NCBI RefSeq assembly: GCF_029952955.1
Contig: NZ_JASATX010000001.1
Location: forward strand, 930,001-994,000
DNA length: 64,000 nucleotides
Origin: Ruicaihuangia caeni
GTDB taxonomy: Bacteria; Actinomycetota; Actinomycetes; Actinomycetales; Microbacteriaceae
Reading direction: 5' to 3'
Shown in pieces: positions 38,155 to 46,615 of the stretch. The notes beneath the pieces are model-generated. The model worked only from the letters and a program-made list of their open reading frames with translations, was not told where the DNA came from and did no database searches. Within the stretch, counting starts at the first letter, position 1. The number at the start of each line of letters is the position of its first letter. The position numbers and the translations under genes were made by a program.

Positions 38155-38475
38155 TCAATCGGCCTCGTCGCCTTTCGCTCGCTTCGGCATGCCGACCTCG
38201 TTCAACCGTTCCATCGACTCGTGCACCGGTTTGTGATCGACCGGACACAGCAACTTCGCGTTGCTGGTGGAGTGGTCGATGAAGTGCTCCGACATCGGGT
38301 GGTCGCACAGGGGACACGTCGCGTTCCCCATCCGCTGCACGACATCGCTCTCCTGCGTGTCGTCGTAAGGTCCGAGAGGCGGTGGCCCGAACGCCTTCAA
38401 CAGCTTCTCATTCAGCCAATCGGTCATCCGCACGAAGCCGTCGCCGGAATCTCGTTGGCTCGTCTTCTCGCTCAT
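38155..38475 (-). CDS. Small hypothetical protein with putative zinc-binding cysteines
   Basis: A 106-residue protein whose family I do not recognise. The N-terminal part is helical (MTDWLNEKLLKAFGPPPLGPYDD). The C-terminal half has CPLCDHPMSEHFIDHSTSN and LLCPVDHK, cysteine/histidine pairs that could hold one zinc ion. ATG 38475 was chosen because the residues upstream are low-complexity. It faces the sigma factor gene across 17 bp. Confidence 0.65.
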   Translation of the reverse strand: MSEKTSQRDSGDGFVRMTDWLNEKLLKAFGPPPLGPYDDTQESDVVQRMGNATCPLCDHPMSEHFIDHSTSNAKLLCPVDHKPVHESMERLNEVGMPKRAKGDEAD

Positions 38476-39007
38476 GGCGACAGCGTACGTCCGAACCTCG
38501 GCGCTGCCCACAGGGCACCGGGTGAAGGGAAACCGTCTCGTCGCCAACCACGGCGACAAGCGGCGGGTCGTCTGTGTCGCGCAGGAGGACGCCCCGCACG
38601 AGGACGCCCCGCAGCCGGACTGCAGTCAAGCGCGACGCGCGATTGCAGCCACACTCAAGAGGACGAGCACCGCAGAGGATGAGCACCGCCCGGGCGGGAC
38701 TGCGAAAAGCGGCTCATCGAGCGGAAAACCGATGGGGTTCCTCTGTCCATGTTCCCCGGCCGCGACTCAGCATCGAGGTGAGTCGTCGAGGCCTGCTCGG
38801 CCACATTGTGCTCGGACATGAGCATCGCATCGCGTCGATTCGCTTCCAGCGCCCGGACGGTGCCCAAACCTTGAATTGTTCGTACAGGCTAACCCGCATG
38901 GGCCAGAAATGGAACAGTCGGATGCTGAGCATCCGCCGTCCTTCGCCCGTGAGCGATTCGCGCCCTCACCAGGGAATCTTCTTCAAGATCGACCTGGTGT
39001 GTGCTGC
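38476..39007. other. 532-bp region without a recognisable gene
   Basis: Open frames exist on both strands but their products are Arg/Ser/Pro-rich, match no family I know, and partly cross trpD in antisense. A short exact direct repeat of GAGGACGCCCCGCA occurs twice at 38585-38613. It may be decayed coding sequence. Confidence 0.5.
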
Positions 39008-39028
39008 CCGGCGCGCGTGCGCCGCCGG
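39008..39028 (-). terminator. Hairpin after trpD
   Basis: On the minus strand CCGGC-G-GCGC-AC-GCGC-GCCGG forms a nine-base-pair stem with one bulged G, directly after the trpD stop codon. No U-tract. Confidence 0.4.
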
Positions 39029-40081
39029 TCAGCGCTGCGTTGCCGAAGCCCACTCCCGGAGCTTGGCCGTCGCAGCTCCGGAGTCGATCGTCGACGCGGC
39101 GTCGGCGATGCGCTCGGCGAAGCGTTCGCGGATCGGTCGCTGCGACTGTTCGTGATCGCGTGCGAGATCCCATGCGACGAGGCCTGCCGCAGCATTGAGC
39201 AGCACGATGTCGCGCACCGGCCCCTGCTCCCCCGCGAGCGTGCGACGAGCCACTTCGGCGTTGTACTCCGGTGTTCCGCCGATCAGATCGCTCAGCTCCG
39301 CCCGCGGCATCCCGAAGTCGGCAGGGTCGATGTCGTGCTCGGTGAGCATGCCGCGCGACACCTCGACCAATTGGCTGTGCCCGGTCGTGGTGAGCTCGTC
39401 GAGACCGTCGTCGCCGCGGAACACAAGGGCCGTCGCGCCGCGCGTCTGGAAGACGCCCGCGATCAGCGGCAGCATCGCCGCCGAGGCGACGCCCACGGCT
39501 GACGCCTCCGCTCTGGCCGGGTTCACAAGCGGCCCCAGATAGTTGAAGATCGTCGGGATGCCGAGTTCCTTGCGCACTGCGCCCGCGTGCTTGAAGCCCG
39601 GGTGGAAGAGCGCCGCGTACGCGAATGTGATGCCCGCCTCATCGAGGATCTCCGCAACCCGCTTCGGGTCGAGCGTGAGGTCGATTCCGAGCGCCGCCAG
39701 CACATCGGAGGCGCCTGACGCAGAGCTCGCCGCGCGGTTGCCGTGCTTGATCACGCGTGCACCCGCTGCAGCGGCGACCACTGACGCCATCGTCGAAACG
39801 TTCACCGTGCCGTGACGGTCTCCCCCGGTGCCGACGATGTCGACCGCCATCGGATCGACCGCGAGCGGCAGCGCCGAGTGCATGATCGCGTCGCGGAACC
39901 CGACGAGTTCGTTGACCGTTTCGCCCTTGGCGCGCAGAGCGACCAGGAAGGCCGAGAGCTGCGCCTCCGACGCCTTTCCATCCATCACCTGCTGCATCGC
40001 CCAGGCGGACTCGCTGATGCTCAGGTCCTCCCCTTCGAGCAGCGTCGTGAGCAGGTCCGGCCAAGTGGGCGATGACGACAT
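39029..40081 (-). CDS. trpD: Anthranilate phosphoribosyltransferase
   Basis: The second step of tryptophan synthesis, transferring phosphoribosyl from PRPP to anthranilate. It is 350 residues and has the PRPP/Mg motif DIVGTGGD, the NVSTMASVVAAAAGARVIKHGNRAAS loop, and FNYLGPLVNPAR, which binds anthranilate. No other trp gene is in the window. ATG 40081 lies eight bases after a CATATT hexamer, so the gene is probably leaderless. A divergent position beside ctaE is conserved with mycobacteria (Rv2192c/Rv2193). Confidence 0.96.
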   Translation of the reverse strand: MSSSPTWPDLLTTLLEGEDLSISESAWAMQQVMDGKASEAQLSAFLVALRAKGETVNELVGFRDAIMHSALPLAVDPMAVDIVGTGGDRHGTVNVSTMASVVAAAAGARVIKHGNRAASSASGASDVLAALGIDLTLDPKRVAEILDEAGITFAYAALFHPGFKHAGAVRKELGIPTIFNYLGPLVNPARAEASAVGVASAAMLPLIAGVFQTRGATALVFRGDDGLDELTTTGHSQLVEVSRGMLTEHDIDPADFGMPRAELSDLIGGTPEYNAEVARRTLAGEQGPVRDIVLLNAAAGLVAWDLARDHEQSQRPIRERFAERIADAASTIDSGAATAKLREWASATQR

Positions 40082-40089
40082 GCATCAAC

Positions 40090-40095
40090 AATATG
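40090..40095 (-). promoter_or_regulatory. -10 hexamer CATATT of leaderless trpD
   Basis: On the minus strand CATATT ends eight bases before ATG 40081. Confidence 0.5.
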
Positions 40096-40225
40096 CCCGG
40101 ACTCGCGTGCCTCTCACGCTTCCATGAGGCGCCTCGAACACCCCCTTCTCGGAGCGGGCGCGTGGCGGCATGCGGAAACATCGGGACTGGCCGCATCCCG
40201 GTTCAGCCCCTCCCCAGATTTCCGA

Positions 40226-40231
40226 CATAAT
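40226..40231 (+). promoter_or_regulatory. -10 hexamer CATAAT of leaderless ctaE operon
   Basis: CATAAT ends seven bases before GTG 40239. A weak TTCAGC lies 18 bases upstream. The hexamer overlaps the alternative ATG 40230, which argues against that start. Confidence 0.55.
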
Positions 40232-40238
40232 GGAGGAC

Positions 40239-40868
40239 GTGACCAGCTCCTCTCTCTCCAGGCCGACGGGCGCGCCCTTGATCAACCGCCCAAACGTCGT
40301 CGCTGTGGGAACGATCGTCTGGCTGGGCAGCGAAGTCATGTTCTTCGCGGGCCTGTTCGCGATCTACTTCACACTCCGCGGCACCTCTCCTGAACTGTGG
40401 GCGGGTGAGACCTCCGTCCTCAACGTGCCGCTCGCGGCGACGATCACCGTCATCCTGGTGCTCTCGTCGGTGACCGCGCAGTTCGGCGTGTTCGCGGCGG
40501 AGCGCCACCAGGCACGCCGGACCGGCTGGAAGCCGAGCCAGTGGGGCATGATCGAGTGGTTCTGGCTGAGCTACATCCTCGGCGCCATCTTCGTGGTCGG
40601 TCAGTCGTACGAGTACGCGATCCTCGTCAGCGAGCACGTCAGCCTCAGCTCCAACGCCTACGGCTCCGCGTTCTACATCACCACCGGCTTCCACGGCCTG
40701 CACGTGATCGGCGGCCTCATCGCCATGCTGTTCACGATCGGGCGGGCATACGCGGCCAAGAACTTCGGCCGCAAGGAAGCCACCACCACCATCGTCGTGT
40801 CGTACTACTGGCACTTCGTCGACGTGGTGTGGATCGGCCTGTTCCTCATCATCTACTTCCTGAGATAA
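40239..40868 (+). CDS. ctaE: Cytochrome c oxidase subunit III
   Basis: A core subunit of the aa3-type oxidase, 209 residues with five predicted helices. Typical segments are TIVWLGSEVMFFAGLFAIYFTLR, WGMIEWFWLSYILGAIFVVGQ, ITTGFHGLHVIGGLIAML and the C-terminal VSYYWHFVDVVWIGLFLIIYFL. It is the first gene of ctaE-qcrC-qcrA-qcrB, so it links oxidase and bc1 complex synthesis. I use GTG 40239 because of the CATAAT hexamer seven bases upstream; ATG 40230 would add three residues. Confidence 0.95.
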   Translation: MTSSSLSRPTGAPLINRPNVVAVGTIVWLGSEVMFFAGLFAIYFTLRGTSPELWAGETSVLNVPLAATITVILVLSSVTAQFGVFAAERHQARRTGWKPSQWGMIEWFWLSYILGAIFVVGQSYEYAILVSEHVSLSSNAYGSAFYITTGFHGLHVIGGLIAMLFTIGRAYAAKNFGRKEATTTIVVSYYWHFVDVVWIGLFLIIYFLR

Positions 40869-40906
40869 GCCAGTCGGCGCACCAAAGAGAAGACAGACAC
40901 AGCATC

Positions 40907-41710
40907 ATGGCGAAGATTTCACGTAAGCACCGGTCGACCGGCCGTCGCTCTCCCCTCGCGACCGTCGCGCTCCTGGCGATCGGCCTGCTCACGACGGGCG
41001 GCGCTTACGCGCTGGCCACCACGACGGCGACCGCCGAGAGCCAGGCCGCCGCAGCCAACGAGCAGCTCATCGAGGAGGGCAAGAAGCTGTTCGCGGCGAA
41101 CTGCGCCTCCTGCCACGGGCTGAACCTCGAAGGATCGAAGGAAGGCCCGGCGCTGGTCGGCGTGGGTGCCCTGGCGGTCGACTTCCAGGTGGGAACTGGC
41201 CGGATGCCGATGGCATTCCAGGGCCCGCAGGCGGCCCGCAAGGCGCCGCAGTTCACGCAGGACCAGATCGACGCCATGGCCGCGTACGTCGCTTCGAGCG
41301 GCCCCGGCCCGGCACTCCCTGACGAGCGCTTCCTCGAGGCGACCGGCGATGCCGCGAAGGGCGCCGAGCTCTTCCGCATCAACTGCGCGATGTGCCACAA
41401 CGTCGCCGGCGCCGGTGGCGCGCTCACCGAGGGCAAGTGGGCCCCGCAGCTCAAGGGGCTCGACGCGCGGTACATCTACGGCGCCATGGTCACCGGCCCG
41501 CAGGCCATGCCGGTCTTCAACGACCTGAACATCTCCCCCGAAGAGAAGCGCGACATCATCACGTACCTCGACTACGTGAGCGAGAACCCCTCTGTGGGCG
41601 GCTTCGACCTCGGCAGCCTCGGCCCGGTCTCGGAAGGCCTCTTCATCTGGATCTTCGGTCTGGGCGGCCTCGTCGCGATCACCGTGTGGCTGACCGCTCG
41701 GTCCAACTAG
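40907..41710 (+). CDS. qcrC: Cytochrome bc1 complex diheme cytochrome c subunit
   Basis: The actinobacterial cytochrome cc, 267 residues, membrane-anchored at both ends. After a positively charged N-terminus and a signal/anchor helix (LATVALLAIGLLTTGGAYALA), two cytochrome c domains each carry one heme site, CASCH and CAMCH, with later methionines as axial ligands. A C-terminal helix (GLFIWIFGLGGLVAITVWL) follows. It replaces a soluble cytochrome c and passes electrons straight to the oxidase. ATG 40907 has a weak site upstream. Confidence 0.96.
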   Translation: MAKISRKHRSTGRRSPLATVALLAIGLLTTGGAYALATTTATAESQAAAANEQLIEEGKKLFAANCASCHGLNLEGSKEGPALVGVGALAVDFQVGTGRMPMAFQGPQAARKAPQFTQDQIDAMAAYVASSGPGPALPDERFLEATGDAAKGAELFRINCAMCHNVAGAGGALTEGKWAPQLKGLDARYIYGAMVTGPQAMPVFNDLNISPEEKRDIITYLDYVSENPSVGGFDLGSLGPVSEGLFIWIFGLGGLVAITVWLTARSN

Positions 41711-41755
41711 TCGCGCGCGATCTCGATCCGCGAACGTTCTTTGAAAGGGAAAAGC

Positions 41756-42829
41756 ATGGCAGAGCACCACGACAGCGCGGCTGACGGGTCGGCTGTCGAG
41801 TTGAGCGAGCCACGAACGGTCACTTCCGGTACTGCTGTCATCTCGGCCGACCGGTTCGAGAACCCCGGCCTTCCGGTTGACCACCAGCGAGTCACCGATC
41901 TCGACCCGGCGCAGGAGCGCAAGGCGGAACGCCGCATCATCTGGCTGTTCTGGCTCTCGCTCATCGGCAGCGTCTTCGCTATCGCCGCATACTTCATCTG
42001 GCCCATCGAGCCGGGCAACATGACCTCCACCCGCATGAACAACCTCATGCTGGGCATCGGCATCACGCTCGGCCTGTTCGGCATCGGCCTCGGTGCTGTG
42101 AACTGGGCGAAGTCCCTCATGCACGGCCACGAGGAGGTCGAGCCCCGGCACGACACCCGCGGAACCGAGGCGACCCGCGCTCGCGCGGTGGAGATCTTCC
42201 AGCAGGCGAATGCCGAATCCGGCTTCACCCGCCGTCGACTCCTCCGCAACAGCCTCATCGGCGCGCTGGTCGTGGCCCCGCTCCCCGCTGTGGTGCTGTT
42301 CCGCGACCTCGCACCCGCCGACGAGCCCCACGAGCTGCTCCGCCACACCATGTGGGAGAAGGGCACACGGCTCGCACTCGACCCGAGCGGCGCACCGATC
42401 AAGGCCTCCGACGTCACCGTCGGCTCGGTCTTCCACGTCATCCCCGAAAGCCTGGCGAAGCTCGGCCACGGAGATGGCTACCTCGAGGAGAAGGCCAAGG
42501 CTGTCGTCCTCATGATGCGTCTGCGTCCTGAGGAGCTCAACGAAGCCGAGGACCGCAAGGACTGGTCGTACGACGGCATCGTCGCGTACTCGAAGATCTG
42601 CACCCACGTCGGATGCCCCGTGGCGCTGTACGAGCAGCAGACCCACCACCTGCTCTGCCCCTGCCACCAGTCGGAGTTCGACGTGGCGAACCACTGCGAA
42701 GTGATCTTCGGACCGGCAGCACGTCCCCTCCCCCAACTTCCGATCACCGTGGACGCAGAAGGCTACCTGGTCGCGCAGAGCGACTTCCACGAGCCTGTCG
42801 GTCCGAGCTTCTGGGAGCGTGAGCGTTGA
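41756..42829 (+). CDS. qcrA: Cytochrome bc1 complex Rieske iron-sulfur subunit
   Basis: A 357-residue Rieske protein with three predicted N-terminal helices (IIWLFWLSLIGSVFAIAAYF, LMLGIGITLGLFGIGLGAV and RRRLLRNSLIGALVVAPLPAVVL). The Tat-like pair of arginines is near the third helix. The [2Fe-2S] ligands are in CTHVGCPV and CPCHQSEF. Three helices and Tat/Sec insertion are typical of actinobacterial QcrA. ATG 41756 has AAAGGG upstream. Its stop overlaps the qcrB TTG start. Confidence 0.96.
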   Translation: MAEHHDSAADGSAVELSEPRTVTSGTAVISADRFENPGLPVDHQRVTDLDPAQERKAERRIIWLFWLSLIGSVFAIAAYFIWPIEPGNMTSTRMNNLMLGIGITLGLFGIGLGAVNWAKSLMHGHEEVEPRHDTRGTEATRARAVEIFQQANAESGFTRRRLLRNSLIGALVVAPLPAVVLFRDLAPADEPHELLRHTMWEKGTRLALDPSGAPIKASDVTVGSVFHVIPESLAKLGHGDGYLEEKAKAVVLMMRLRPEELNEAEDRKDWSYDGIVAYSKICTHVGCPVALYEQQTHHLLCPCHQSEFDVANHCEVIFGPAARPLPQLPITVDAEGYLVAQSDFHEPVGPSFWERER

Positions 42830-44439
42830 GCACTGCAACCACTGATACCGTGACCAAGCCTGGTCCCGGGATGCGCTTCACGAGCGCAGCCGCGAACTAC
42901 ATCGACGAGCGCACCAGCGCGTCGGGATTCGTGCGCGAGCTCGGTCGCAAGATCTTCCCCGACCACTGGTCGTTCATGCTCGGCGAGGTCGCGCTCTACA
43001 GCTTCGTCGCGATTCTGCTGAGCGGTACCTTCCTGACGTTCTTCTTCGACCCGTCGATGACCGCGACGCACTATCAGGGCTCGTACGTGCCGTTGAAGGG
43101 CGTCGAGATGTCGGTCGCGTACGCGTCGACCCTCGACATCAGCTTCGACATCCGCGGCGGTCTGCTCATGCGGCAGGTGCACCACTGGGCGGCGCTGCTG
43201 TTCGTGGCGTCGATCGGGCTGCACATGCTCCGCGTGTTCTTCACGGGTGCGTTCCGCAAGCCTCGCGAGATCAACTGGGTGATCGGCTTCGTGCTGTTCA
43301 TCCTGGCAATGGCCGAGGGCTTCACCGGCTACTCGCTCCCTGACGACCTGCTCTCCGGCAACGGTCTGCGGATCATCGACGGAATGGTCAAGGGGATGCC
43401 GGTCATCGGCGTCTGGATCTCGTACCTGCTCTTCGGCGGCGAGTTCCCGGGCCACGACATCGTTCCGAGGCTCTACGTGCTGCACATCATGCTGCTGCCG
43501 GCGATCCTGATCGCGCTGATCGGCGTGCACATGCTGCTCCTGATCGTTAACAAGCACACGCAGTTCGCGGCGCCCGGTCGCACGAACCAGAACGTGGTCG
43601 GCTCGCCGATCCTCCCCGTGTTCGCGGCCAAGGCCGGCGGGTTCTTCTTCATCGTGTTCGGCGCCATCGTGCTGATCGCTTCGGTCTTCACGATCAACCC
43701 GATCTGGAACTACGGCCCGTACGACCCGTCGCCAGTGTCGGCGGGTACGCAGCCCGACTGGTACATCGGATTCGCCGATGGTGCCTTGCGTCTGGTGCCA
43801 CCGCACTGGGAGTTCGTGTTCCTCGGCTACACCTGGTCGATGAACATCCTGATCCCGATCCTCGTGATCATGGTCTTCCTCGTGCTGGTCACCTTCTACC
43901 CCTTCATCGAGGCGTGGATCACCGGCGACAAGCGCGAGCACCACATGGCCGAGCGTCCGCGCAACGCTCCGACGCGTACCGCGATCGGTGCCGCCGGTGT
44001 GACGTTCTACGGCGTCATGTGGGCGGGCGCGAGCTCCGACCTGATGGCAACGCACTTCATGCTCACGATCGAGGGCGTGATCGTGGCGCTGCAGATCTCG
44101 CTCATCCTCGGGCCGATCGCGGCGTACATCATCACCAAGCGCGTCTGCCTGGCGCTGCAGAAGAAGGATCGCGAGATCGCTCTGCACGGGTTCGAGACCG
44201 GCCGCATCGTGCGTCTGCCCGGTGGCGAGTACATCGAGGTGCACGAGCCCCTCAACGAGTACGACCGCTGGCGCCTGGTCGCACACGAGACGTACCGTCC
44301 GCTGATGATCCGCCCCAACGAGCGCGGCCGCATCACCGTCGGACAGCGCGTGCGTGCCGGTCTGTCGCGCTGGTTCTTCGAGGACCGCATCGAGCCGGTC
44401 ACCCGGAGCGAGCTGGAGCGCGCACACCACCACGAGTGA
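42826..44439 (+). CDS. qcrB: Cytochrome bc1 complex cytochrome b subunit
   Basis: The membrane core of the bc1 complex, 537 residues with about eight helices. Heme-binding histidines lie in HHWAALLFVASIGLHMLRVF and in YVLHIMLLPAILIALIGVHM; the quinol-site PEWY-type loop appears as PDWYIGFADGALRL. The C-terminal extension of about 120 residues is typical of actinobacteria. Translation starts at TTG 42826, whose last two bases plus A are the qcrA stop (TTGA), so the two are tightly coupled. A hairpin terminator follows. Confidence 0.96.
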   Translation: MSTATTDTVTKPGPGMRFTSAAANYIDERTSASGFVRELGRKIFPDHWSFMLGEVALYSFVAILLSGTFLTFFFDPSMTATHYQGSYVPLKGVEMSVAYASTLDISFDIRGGLLMRQVHHWAALLFVASIGLHMLRVFFTGAFRKPREINWVIGFVLFILAMAEGFTGYSLPDDLLSGNGLRIIDGMVKGMPVIGVWISYLLFGGEFPGHDIVPRLYVLHIMLLPAILIALIGVHMLLLIVNKHTQFAAPGRTNQNVVGSPILPVFAAKAGGFFFIVFGAIVLIASVFTINPIWNYGPYDPSPVSAGTQPDWYIGFADGALRLVPPHWEFVFLGYTWSMNILIPILVIMVFLVLVTFYPFIEAWITGDKREHHMAERPRNAPTRTAIGAAGVTFYGVMWAGASSDLMATHFMLTIEGVIVALQISLILGPIAAYIITKRVCLALQKKDREIALHGFETGRIVRLPGGEYIEVHEPLNEYDRWRLVAHETYRPLMIRPNERGRITVGQRVRAGLSRWFFEDRIEPVTRSELERAHHHE

Positions 44440-44468
44440 TGCAGCGGCTCTGACGTTGAGTCACCACT

Positions 44469-44509
44469 GAGAACGCCCCTGCGGGATCCATTCCCCCGGG
44501 GGCGTTCTC
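44469..44509 (+). terminator. Terminator of the ctaE-qcrCAB operon
   Basis: GAGAACGCCCC and GGGGCGTTCTC form a perfect 11-bp stem with a 19-base loop, 29 bases after the qcrB stop. No U-tract. Confidence 0.7.
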
Positions 44510-44549
44510 GTGCGTGTGGACAACTCCTGCACCCCGGATGCCGCTCCCC

Positions 44550-44555
44550 TACCGT
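44550..44555 (+). promoter_or_regulatory. -10 hexamer TACCGT of a leaderless lipoprotein gene
   Basis: TACCGT ends six bases before ATG 44562. It gives the lipoprotein/PKD pair its own start site after the qcr terminator. Confidence 0.5.
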
Positions 44556-44561
44556 GGCCGC

Positions 44562-45167
44562 ATGCCCTTCGGTTCGCCCCGCTTCAAACCACCGAGATCA
44601 CAGCGCGTGGACTCCACCGCACGTCAGAATGCCAGGGTCTCGGCGCTCCTTGGGATACTCGCCGTGCTCTTGAGCGCTTGCTCCCCCGCTCCAGCGCAGA
44701 TCCGCGAAAGCAGCGAGGTGGCGGAGAGCGTATTCGTATCCGAGGCTGAGGCGTTTGCTGCGGCCGAGCGAGCCGCGGAGCGATATCTCCAAGTCACAAC
44801 CGAAATCGCTTCCGAAGGCGGTCAGGATGCGATGCGCATGCGTGAGGTCGCAACGGCGGAGCACAGCGACCTTCTGCTTGGTACCTACGCTGACTTCGCA
44901 AGCAACGGTGTAGCCATGCAGGGAGCGCCGATATGGGCGTCAATGGCACTCCAGAGCTACTTCGAGTCCGATGGGCTAGCTCATGTGTCGATCTATGCGT
45001 GCCTCGACATTTCGGAGACGACGCTTACCAACGATGCCGGAGAGGATGTGACGCCCCTTGACCGCAGCGCCAAGACGCCTTACAGCCTCCAAATGGTGTC
45101 GACCGGCACGCCACCGCGGCTTCTCGTTGACGAGGCGGATCGTTGGCCTGGCACAGACTTCTGTTGA
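44562..45167 (+). CDS. Putative lipoprotein of unknown function
   Basis: A 201-residue exported protein that I do not recognise. The signal peptide has a charged n-region and the core ALLGILAVLLSAC with a lipobox LSAC, so the mature form would be membrane-anchored. The mature part starts with an acidic, Ala-rich helix (SEAEAFAAAERAAERYLQVTTEIASEGG) and then a small alpha/beta-looking domain (LQSYFESDGLAHVSIYACLDISET), a pattern seen in many small actinobacterial lipoproteins. Its end overlaps the PKD-like gene. It lies between the bc1 and oxidase operons. Confidence 0.78.
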   Translation: MPFGSPRFKPPRSQRVDSTARQNARVSALLGILAVLLSACSPAPAQIRESSEVAESVFVSEAEAFAAAERAAERYLQVTTEIASEGGQDAMRMREVATAEHSDLLLGTYADFASNGVAMQGAPIWASMALQSYFESDGLAHVSIYACLDISETTLTNDAGEDVTPLDRSAKTPYSLQMVSTGTPPRLLVDEADRWPGTDFC

Positions 45168-46060
45168 TCACGCTGCTGCTATCGGCACCACTGTCATCAG
45201 CGTCACAAACTGCCGGCCAGTGCGCACCGGCGGCGGAAATACTCGGCTCCTGTAGCTCCCGAGCACTCGCAAATGGCGACCGTGTGGACGTTCGCATCTC
45301 CGCAGGCCAGTCTGGCAAGAGAAGCTCTCCAGGCCGCGCGGCCGCGCCGGCCGCGGGCGGCGCAGCCGAAGCACAGCAGACGCGACCGAGCTCGACAGGC
45401 ACTGATGAAGCATCTTGGGCAACGCGACCCAGGCAGGCGCCGCCTCCGCCGCCTTGCCCGGTGTGGGCGAGGGCTGGGAGTCGAGTGCTCTGCGACTTGG
45501 TGTACAGCACGGCGCCGCCCCGTGCTGCGGCTCCCCCGAGGACCGGCGACGACAGAGGCGGCATCCCGGGGCGTCCGAGTATGACGATCGAGGAGGTCGC
45601 GTCGTTCTTCGTGGAGCGTCCGAGGCAGTCGATGGAACCGGACGGATGGGCGATCGTCGGTCTCGACGCGAACTTCATCGCAGCGGCTTCGCGGCACACG
45701 CGATCCGCAACGCTGCTGGGAGCGCCCGCCGAGGTGAGGTTCTCACCCCTGCGTTACGACTGGAGCTACGGTGACGGTGTGACTCGCCAGGCGCACGGTC
45801 CAGGAGCCACGTGGGCCACGCTGCAACTCAGCGAGTTCAGCCCAACCTCGACGAGTCACGCCTACGGCTCTCCAGGGACTTTCACGGTCGCGCTCACTGT
45901 CCGCTACAGCGCCGAGTACCGCTACGCCGGCGGCCCCTGGCAACCGGTTCCTGGAGAGCTGAGCGCTCCTGCGAACGACCTCGTCGTGTCGGTCCTCAGC
46001 GCGCAGACCGTGCTGGTCGATCAGCACTGCGGCACGAATCCCGCAGGACCCGGCTGCTGA
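45143..46060 (+). CDS. Secreted PKD-domain-like protein of unknown function
   Basis: A 305-residue exported protein. A hydrophobic N-terminus (HRLLLITLLLSAPLSSAS) looks like a signal peptide. Residues about 45-145 are low-complexity and Pro/Arg/Ala-rich. The C-terminal half has a PKD-like beta sandwich, with YDWSYGDG and SHAYGSPGTFTVALTVRYSAEYRY as its hallmarks, and two late cysteines. It probably acts at the cell surface. I use TTG 45143 because it keeps the charged n-region; TTG 45164, which overlaps the upstream stop as TTGA, is a good alternative. Confidence 0.7.
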   Translation: MAWHRLLLITLLLSAPLSSASQTAGQCAPAAEILGSCSSRALANGDRVDVRISAGQSGKRSSPGRAAAPAAGGAAEAQQTRPSSTGTDEASWATRPRQAPPPPPCPVWARAGSRVLCDLVYSTAPPRAAAPPRTGDDRGGIPGRPSMTIEEVASFFVERPRQSMEPDGWAIVGLDANFIAAASRHTRSATLLGAPAEVRFSPLRYDWSYGDGVTRQAHGPGATWATLQLSEFSPTSTSHAYGSPGTFTVALTVRYSAEYRYAGGPWQPVPGELSAPANDLVVSVLSAQTVLVDQHCGTNPAGPGC

Positions 46061-46131
46061 CCAACCGCTGCGCCAAACGGACGTTCCGGCACCAAGAGGT
46101 GCAGGGATAGGCCCATCTCGGGCACACAAGC

Positions 46132-46169
46132 GAAGAGCGGGCGAGTCCCGAAGGATTCGCCCGCTCTTC
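46132..46169. terminator. Bidirectional terminator between PKD-like gene and ctaF
   Basis: GAAGAGCGGGCGA and TCGCCCGCTCTTC form a perfect 13-bp stem with a 12-base loop, in the middle of the 135-bp gap between two convergent genes. Confidence 0.8.
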
Positions 46170-46195
46170 AACGGTTTCGCGTCAGTGCACCACGG

Positions 46196-46612
46196 TCAGT
46201 GCACGAAGTTTCCGCGGTAGTGCTCGTAGACCCATCCGGGTAGCGCCACGAGCACGATCGCAACGCCGATGGGCACGATCCACGCGCCCACAGCGATTCC
46301 GAGCAGCACGATGGCAGCCCCACCCGCAAGTGCGATCGGCCACCAGCTCCACGGCGCGAAATGGCCCATCTCAGGGTCACCATCGTCGATGTTCGCGTCG
46401 TAACGGTCCTCGGGCAGCTCGCCGCCCTGAGCCTTGTACACCTTGCCCAAGTAGAAAGCGAGGAACGCGAACAGCACGGCCAGCAGGTAGACCGCGACGA
46501 CACCTACCCACTCGACGTACCCGTAGTACAGGTACGCCCACACGGTGTACATCGTGGCGACGAACAGGAAGAATACGGCCAGCGTCCAGTAGATGACGAC
46601 GTTGCTCTTCAT
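46196..46612 (-). CDS. ctaF: Cytochrome c oxidase subunit IV
   Basis: The small actinobacterial oxidase subunit, 138 residues with four helices. It starts MKSNVVIYWTLAVFFLFVATMY, has AVYLLAVLFAFLAFYLGKVYKAQ and the conserved polar loop LPEDRYDANIDDGDPEMGHFAPWSWWP. It is the last gene of ctaC-ctaD-ctaF and follows ctaD after three bases. Confidence 0.94.
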   Translation of the reverse strand: MKSNVVIYWTLAVFFLFVATMYTVWAYLYYGYVEWVGVVAVYLLAVLFAFLAFYLGKVYKAQGGELPEDRYDANIDDGDPEMGHFAPWSWWPIALAGGAAIVLLGIAVGAWIVPIGVAIVLVALPGWVYEHYRGNFVH

Positions 46613-46615
46613 GGA

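Noticed and set aside
38574-39155. A possible plus-strand gene in the gap before trpD
   Set aside because: The product is basic and low-complexity, has no ribosome binding site and runs into trpD in antisense for over 100 bases.
40230-40238. ATG 40230 as the ctaE start
   Set aside because: It would lie inside the predicted -10 hexamer CATAAT, and GTG 40239 is at the distance seen at other leaderless genes here. It remains a possible start if the promoter call is wrong.
42763-44433. A 556-codon open frame on the minus strand
   Set aside because: It is antisense to qcrB, with repeated Asp/His/Arg residues that reflect the complement of membrane-protein codons.
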